This document shows, piece after piece, positions 8,191 through 11,106 of a stretch of 11,106 nucleotides of DNA. Location: assembly GCA_016929465.1 (NCBI GenBank), contig JAFGIT010000247.1, positions 1-11,106 on the forward strand, given 5' to 3'. The stretch comes from Candidatus Coatesiibacteriota bacterium. GTDB lineage: Bacteria; B130-G9. Position 1 is the stretch's first letter. The number at the start of each line of letters is the position of its first letter. The notes under the pieces are model-generated. The model had not been told where the DNA came from, made no database searches, and saw nothing but the letters and a program-made list of their open reading frames with translations. A program made the translations under genes and the position numbers.

Positions 8191-9177
8191 TCACTGCCGC
8201 TCGGGATCGAAAGTCTCCTCCTGGAGCTCCTCCAACTCCTCGAGTTCATCCACCAACGCTTCACTCTCCTGGGTAGCCTCTTTTTGCTGTCCTTTTGCGG
8301 GAGCCTTCTGTCGCTCCTTCGCATTGCCAGCCTTTACAACCTCCACCTCGGAGCAATCGAATGCCTTCGACACCCCAGCCTCCAGCTGGACGTCAATAGT
8401 CCCCTTGAGCGGATTGATCGTCCTGATCTTGCCCGGTCCGGAGGGAGTCTCGACGTTGGTGCCCTCGCCGGGCATGTCGCGCCGCAGGTCCTCGTATGTG
8501 GCCTGCTCATAGACCAGGCAGCAGAGGAGACGGCCGCAGATGCCCGATATCTTCGAGGGATTCAGCGTCAGGTTCTGGTCCCTTGCCATCTTCTTCGAGA
8601 CGGGCTGGAAATTGCGCAGGAACGACTTACAGCAGAGCTCCCTGCCACAATAGCCGATCCCGCCCAGGATCTTGGCCTCGTCCCTGACGCCGACCTGCTT
8701 CAGCTCAATCCTGGTCCTGAACTGGTGCGCGAGGTCTCTTACGAGCTCGCGGAAATCGACGCGAGTCTCTGCCGTGAAGTAGAACATCGATTGACACCTG
8801 TCGAATGTGTATTCCACTCGAACGAGCTTCATTGGAAGGTCCCTTTCCCTGATCAGCCGTTGGCAGACGTCAAAGGCCTCTTGCTCGAGCCTCTCGTTCT
8901 CCCGCAGGGTCTCGAAATCCCGCTCCGTGGCTTGTCGGACGACCTCCCAGCCGTCCGAGGGAAGCTTCTCGGAATCGACCATTCTGGGGCCAGAGACCAC
9001 AGTCGCAAATCTCTCTTCTTTCTTCGAAGTGACTACGCAGCAATCACCGCAGTCAAGCCAGAGCTGCTTGCACACGCATTCCTCGAAAGTGCCTGCTTGA
9101 CGCAACTTCACCCCGACTACTTTCACCTGCAAATCTATCCGGCCCTCCAGCGAATCTGATGATCTATCATCGATCAT
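8191..9177 (-). CDS. ricT: RicT/YaaT family protein (PSP1 domain)
   Basis: The protein (up to 328 residues) matches the PSP1/RicT family. In Bacillus subtilis RicT joins RicA and RicF in an iron-sulfur complex that affects RNase Y-dependent mRNA processing. The two cysteine motifs are GYCGRELCC (Cys177, Cys182, Cys183) and GICGRLLCC (Cys214, Cys219, Cys220). A further cysteine group lies at 34-47 (Cys34, Cys36, Cys43, Cys46, Cys47). The C-terminus (about 285-328) is a charged, Lys/Gln-rich then Glu-rich tail, variable in the family. The start is uncertain. ATG 9177 has no SD and lies only about 4 nt after the predicted transcription start. TTG 9132 has GGAGG ten bases upstream and matches the usual family N-terminus (VKVVGVKLR), giving 313 residues; I give the outer limit but favour TTG. 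RicT often sits by DNA replication genes such as holB, which are absent here. Confidence 0.93.
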   Translation of the reverse strand: MIDDRSSDSLEGRIDLQVKVVGVKLRQAGTFEECVCKQLWLDCGDCCVVTSKKEERFATVVSGPRMVDSEKLPSDGWEVVRQATERDFETLRENERLEQEAFDVCQRLIRERDLPMKLVRVEYTFDRCQSMFYFTAETRVDFRELVRDLAHQFRTRIELKQVGVRDEAKILGGIGYCGRELCCKSFLRNFQPVSKKMARDQNLTLNPSKISGICGRLLCCLVYEQATYEDLRRDMPGEGTNVETPSGPGKIRTINPLKGTIDVQLEAGVSKAFDCSEVEVVKAGNAKERQKAPAKGQQKEATQESEALVDELEELEELQEETFDPERQ

Positions 9178-9187
9178 GAGTTGGTTG

Positions 9188-9217
9188 ATTATATCGTTTT
9201 GCGGGGTGCCGTCTCAA
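9188..9217 (-). promoter_or_regulatory. Strong sigma70-like promoter for the RicT gene
   Basis: On the minus strand TTGAGA (9212-9217, 5/6 match) is followed after 18 bp by a perfect TATAAT (9188-9193). The predicted start is near 9181. It lies in the 54-bp gap after the radical SAM gene, so RicT can be transcribed independently of it. With the TTG start at 9132 the leader would be about 50 nt and contain an SD. Confidence 0.6.
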
Positions 9218-9231
9218 GGCGCCAAGCCGCA

Positions 9232-10716
9232 CTACTTCTTTCCGAATGATCCCCTGAAAAGGAATTTGAAGAAAGTGCGGGCGGCTTTCTTGGTTCGGCT
9301 GATTTCGCTCGGCTTGAGAAGCATCTGCGCGACTTTCCGCAGGATGTAGCCCGGCCTGAGATAGAACTTCCGCCTCGCCTCATCGCACCAGACCACTAGC
9401 TCCTCTCCGGATATGTCACCGGCCCTGACCACGCAATTGTGGAGGCCCTCGTCGGTCAGCCATTCCGAGTAGGTGCCGACGGTCAACAGCCCCTCTTCGA
9501 GATACTGGTCGTAGAGCTCGGTGCCTGGATAGACCATTATCGGGTAGAACTGGGCGGTGTCAGGGGAGATTCTGAGCGCGAGATCGAGCGTCTTCTGCAT
9601 GGTCTCTCGCGTCTCGCCCGGGAGGCCGACCATGAAGCACCCATGTACGAGTATTCCCGCTTTCCTCGCGTCGCGCGCGAAACGCGCCATCATCTCGACC
9701 TTCGTGCCCTTGTGGATTGCATCCAAGAGCGCCTGCTCGCCGCTCTCGAAGCCGACGCAGACCATGCGACATCCGCCCTGCCTCATCGCGCGAAGCGTCT
9801 CATAATCGACATCGACGCGGCAATTTGCCGTCCAGGGAAACTTGATCTCACGCCTGTTGATCAGCTCGCAGAACTCGATGCACCGCCTCTTGTCCGCGGG
9901 AAGAGTGTCGTCCTCGAAGAATATCGACTTGGCCTCGGGGAAGTGCTTGATTACATACTCCATCTCCTCGACAACGTTCTCAGGGGAGCGGAAACGGTAA
10001 TGGCGACCGTGCATCGTCTGTGGATAGACGCAGAACGTGCAGCCGTTCGGGCAACCACGGCCGGAGTTTATCGTGACCATCGGGTAGAGCGCATTTGGAT
10101 TGAAGTAGTCCTCGATCCTGAGGAAACGCTTGTAGATAGGCGCCACGAAAGGAAGGGCATCGAGGTCCTCTATGGGTGCCCTCGCCTCCGTCCATACTGC
10201 CTCCCCGTCTCGTCGATAGACGATTCCGGGAATCTCCTCGAGTGACATCGTTCCTGCAGCCCACTTCGCGAGGTCAAGCACGGTATAATCGTACTCACCA
10301 ATACAGAGACCATCGAGCGCATCAGAGGCAAGGAGAGTCTCCTCGGGGGCCGCAGATGGGTGCGTCCCGACTGCGAATATCTTGGTCTTAATGCGAGATT
10401 TGATCTGCACAGCAACGCCGAGGTCGTTCTCGACGCTCGGGGTAACCATGTCCATTATCACGAGATGTGGAGCAAAGCCGGCCGCTTTGTCGAGAACCTG
10501 CTCGAGAGTCATGCCTCTTGCCGGGGCGTCCCATAGCTCCGCCTGCACGCCAGCCTCCAAGAGGACGCCCGTCGCGTGCGCCAGCCATATCGGAAAATAG
10601 AGCGTCCCGCTCTTCGTTACCGCCGGACTTCGCTGCGGCCGCGAGAATTTCTTGAAATATGGTGCGTTGAGAACTAGGACCCGAAGGTCGCCAAGGTTCT
10701 TTCTATTCCTCTTCAA
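9232..10716 (-). CDS. B12-binding domain radical SAM protein (class B type)
   Basis: The 494-residue protein has an N-terminal B12-binding-like Rossmann domain (about 10-150) and a radical SAM domain (about 210-430). The cluster motif is CPNGCTFC (Cys222, Cys226, Cys229; CxxxCxxC), which binds the [4Fe-4S] cluster that cleaves S-adenosylmethionine. Later parts include FFEDDTL (266-272), GFESG and MVGLPGET. Family members mostly methylate unreactive carbons or do related radical chemistry in lipid, tetrapyrrole and natural-product pathways; the substrate here is unknown. I do not see the DxHxxG lower-ligand motif in the B12 domain, as is often true of this class. The start is TTG at 10716, with GGTGAT about six bases upstream and no better ATG nearby. 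It is not the AmrS-type partner of the MEMO-AMMECR1 protein, since AmrS lacks a B12 domain. It lies 54 bp upstream of RicT, with a promoter between them. Confidence 0.93.
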   Translation of the reverse strand: MKRNRKNLGDLRVLVLNAPYFKKFSRPQRSPAVTKSGTLYFPIWLAHATGVLLEAGVQAELWDAPARGMTLEQVLDKAAGFAPHLVIMDMVTPSVENDLGVAVQIKSRIKTKIFAVGTHPSAAPEETLLASDALDGLCIGEYDYTVLDLAKWAAGTMSLEEIPGIVYRRDGEAVWTEARAPIEDLDALPFVAPIYKRFLRIEDYFNPNALYPMVTINSGRGCPNGCTFCVYPQTMHGRHYRFRSPENVVEEMEYVIKHFPEAKSIFFEDDTLPADKRRCIEFCELINRREIKFPWTANCRVDVDYETLRAMRQGGCRMVCVGFESGEQALLDAIHKGTKVEMMARFARDARKAGILVHGCFMVGLPGETRETMQKTLDLALRISPDTAQFYPIMVYPGTELYDQYLEEGLLTVGTYSEWLTDEGLHNCVVRAGDISGEELVVWCDEARRKFYLRPGYILRKVAQMLLKPSEISRTKKAARTFFKFLFRGSFGKK

Positions 10717-10879
10717 GCCAATATCACCGTTTATTTGAGACGGGCACTTGCGCCGGCCCGCATCGATTCAACGAATAGCAGTCAATAGCATATAACAGCC
10801 GGTTGACTTGAATGGGCAACCTAAAGCAAAGGAAGGTTTTGGTCAAGCGCCAGATATTGTCAATTGGGGATTGTGGATT
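10717..10879. other. Non-coding stretch upstream of the radical SAM gene, with heptamer repeat and weak hairpins
   Basis: No gene is supported here. GGATTGT (10868-10874) and GGATTTC (10875-10881) form a short heptamer repeat, followed in register by GGAGTGC at the left end of the palindromic element. Weak inverted repeats are GGTTG/CAACC around an 11-nt loop at about 10801-10821, and CGGGC/GCCCG around a 10-nt loop near 10742-10761. A degenerate TTTGG/CCAGA stem with loop TCAAGCG lies near 10838-10854 and recalls the hairpins further right. I found no convincing promoter for the radical SAM gene. Confidence 0.4.
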
Positions 10880-11051
10880 TCGGAGTGCGCCGGCTTGACG
10901 GCGCTTTCATTTGCGGTGGCTTGACACCGCGCTCTCGTTGATTGGCTTCTATCCTCTGCAGATATCATCTCCCGCAAGCCGATTGATCGTAGCGGTCGAT
11001 GTCGCGTCAAGCCGCGACGAACCAAAGCGGTGCCGGGTCACCGCACTCCGA
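10880..11051. repeat. Mirror-symmetric hairpin element (REPIN-like) with 10-bp terminal inverted repeats
   Basis: The ends TCGGAGTGCG (10880-10889) and CGCACTCCGA (11042-11051) are perfect inverted repeats. Inside are four perfect 18-bp hairpins, each 6-bp stem, 6-nt loop, 6-bp stem: 10887-10904 (GCGCCG, loop GCTTGA), 10913-10930 (GCGGTG, loop GCTTGA), 11001-11018 (GTCGCG, loop TCAAGC) and 11027-11044 (GCGGTG, loop CCGGGT). Each pair has a 26-bp period with an 8-nt spacer. The right pair sits exactly at the mirror positions of the left pair about 10965.5. The two 51-nt arms agree at roughly 34 positions in inverted orientation, yet every stem still pairs, so changes are compensatory. A GGAG word precedes the outer hairpin on each arm, recalling REP elements. 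A further stem (10982-11000, two G-T pairs) lies in the centre. No ORF is supported inside. Confidence 0.75.
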
Positions 11052-11106
11052 GTGCGCTTGGCATGGGATATCCACTTGGGGGTGAAAGTCCCCTACAGGC
11101 TTGGCA
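11052..11106 (+). mobile_element. 5' end of a probable group II intron, cut by the window edge
   Basis: The segment begins GTGCG, matching the conserved GUGYG 5' end of group II introns. It continues with the domain-I-type stem GGGG (11079-11082), loop TGAAAGT, CCCC (11090-11093), a word I recognise from the start of bacterial group II introns. GCTTGGCA occurs twice (11056-11063 and 11099-11106). The reverse transcriptase ORF and domains V/VI would lie beyond the right edge. The 5' exon ends with a hairpin (11027-11044) and seven bases ACTCCGA, resembling the stem-loop plus IBS1 arrangement that group IIC introns use as targets. The class cannot be settled from 55 bases. Confidence 0.7.

Noticed and set aside
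8146-9159. Long plus-strand open frame (337 codons) opposite RicT
   Set aside because: It is a complement-frame shadow of the well-supported RicT gene, has no recognisable domain, and runs over the promoter and cysteine motifs of that gene.
9439-10245. Plus-strand open frame (268 codons) opposite the radical SAM gene
   Set aside because: It lies fully within a gene with intact family motifs on the other strand, and its translation shows no known fold or signal.
9232-10716. This radical SAM protein as the third AmmeMemoRadiSam component
   Set aside because: AmrS-type proteins lack an N-terminal B12-binding domain, and this gene lies about 3 kb away beyond unrelated genes, so the match is only to the broad superfamily.
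10880-11051. The 26-bp spaced hairpins as a CRISPR array
   Set aside because: There are only two units per arm, the spacer is 8 nt, stems differ between units, and the arms are inverted, none of which fits a CRISPR array.

Overview
The window reads as chromosomal DNA from a bacterium, probably an uncultivated and perhaps anaerobic lineage. GC content is moderate to fairly high, Shine-Dalgarno (SD) sites and sigma70-like promoters are recognisable, and the tRNA carries an encoded CCA. Several protein families present (AmmeMemoRadiSam A/B, B12-dependent radical SAM, S41 protease, RicT/PSP1) are widespread, so I cannot name a phylum. Intergenic gaps carry short degenerate heptamer repeats.

Layout, left to right. 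Bases 1-534 (minus) are the N-terminal 178 codons of a class II aldolase; its end lies off the left edge. It has a good promoter and a perfect inverted repeat in its leader. Bases 535-797 are non-coding with heptamer repeats. Bases 798-6265 (minus) hold three closely spaced genes that look like one transcription unit. In transcription order they are an exported MEMO-AMMECR1 fusion protein, an S41 C-terminal processing protease with a PDZ domain, and a two-domain GT4-GT2 glycosyltransferase. Together they suggest a cell-envelope module. Bases 6381-7331 (plus) are a divergently transcribed, membrane-anchored HEISH metallopeptidase-like protein, the only plus-strand gene. Then, all on minus, come a DUF486 small membrane protein, tRNA-Arg(CCU), RicT (PSP1 family) and a B12-binding radical SAM enzyme.

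The right-hand 390 bases contain no gene but the most unusual structure in the window. Bases 10880-11051 form a mirror-symmetric element: 10-bp perfect terminal inverted repeats enclose four perfect 18-bp hairpins (6-bp stem, 6-nt loop, 6-bp stem). The hairpins sit in two pairs at a 26-bp period, placed at exactly mirrored coordinates, and the stems vary by compensatory change while three of the four loops are GCTTGA or its complement. Immediately after it, at 11052, begins what looks like the 5' end of a group II intron (GTGCG start), cut by the window edge. The hairpin element may be a REP/REPIN-like palindromic repeat and the intron's target, but that is inference.
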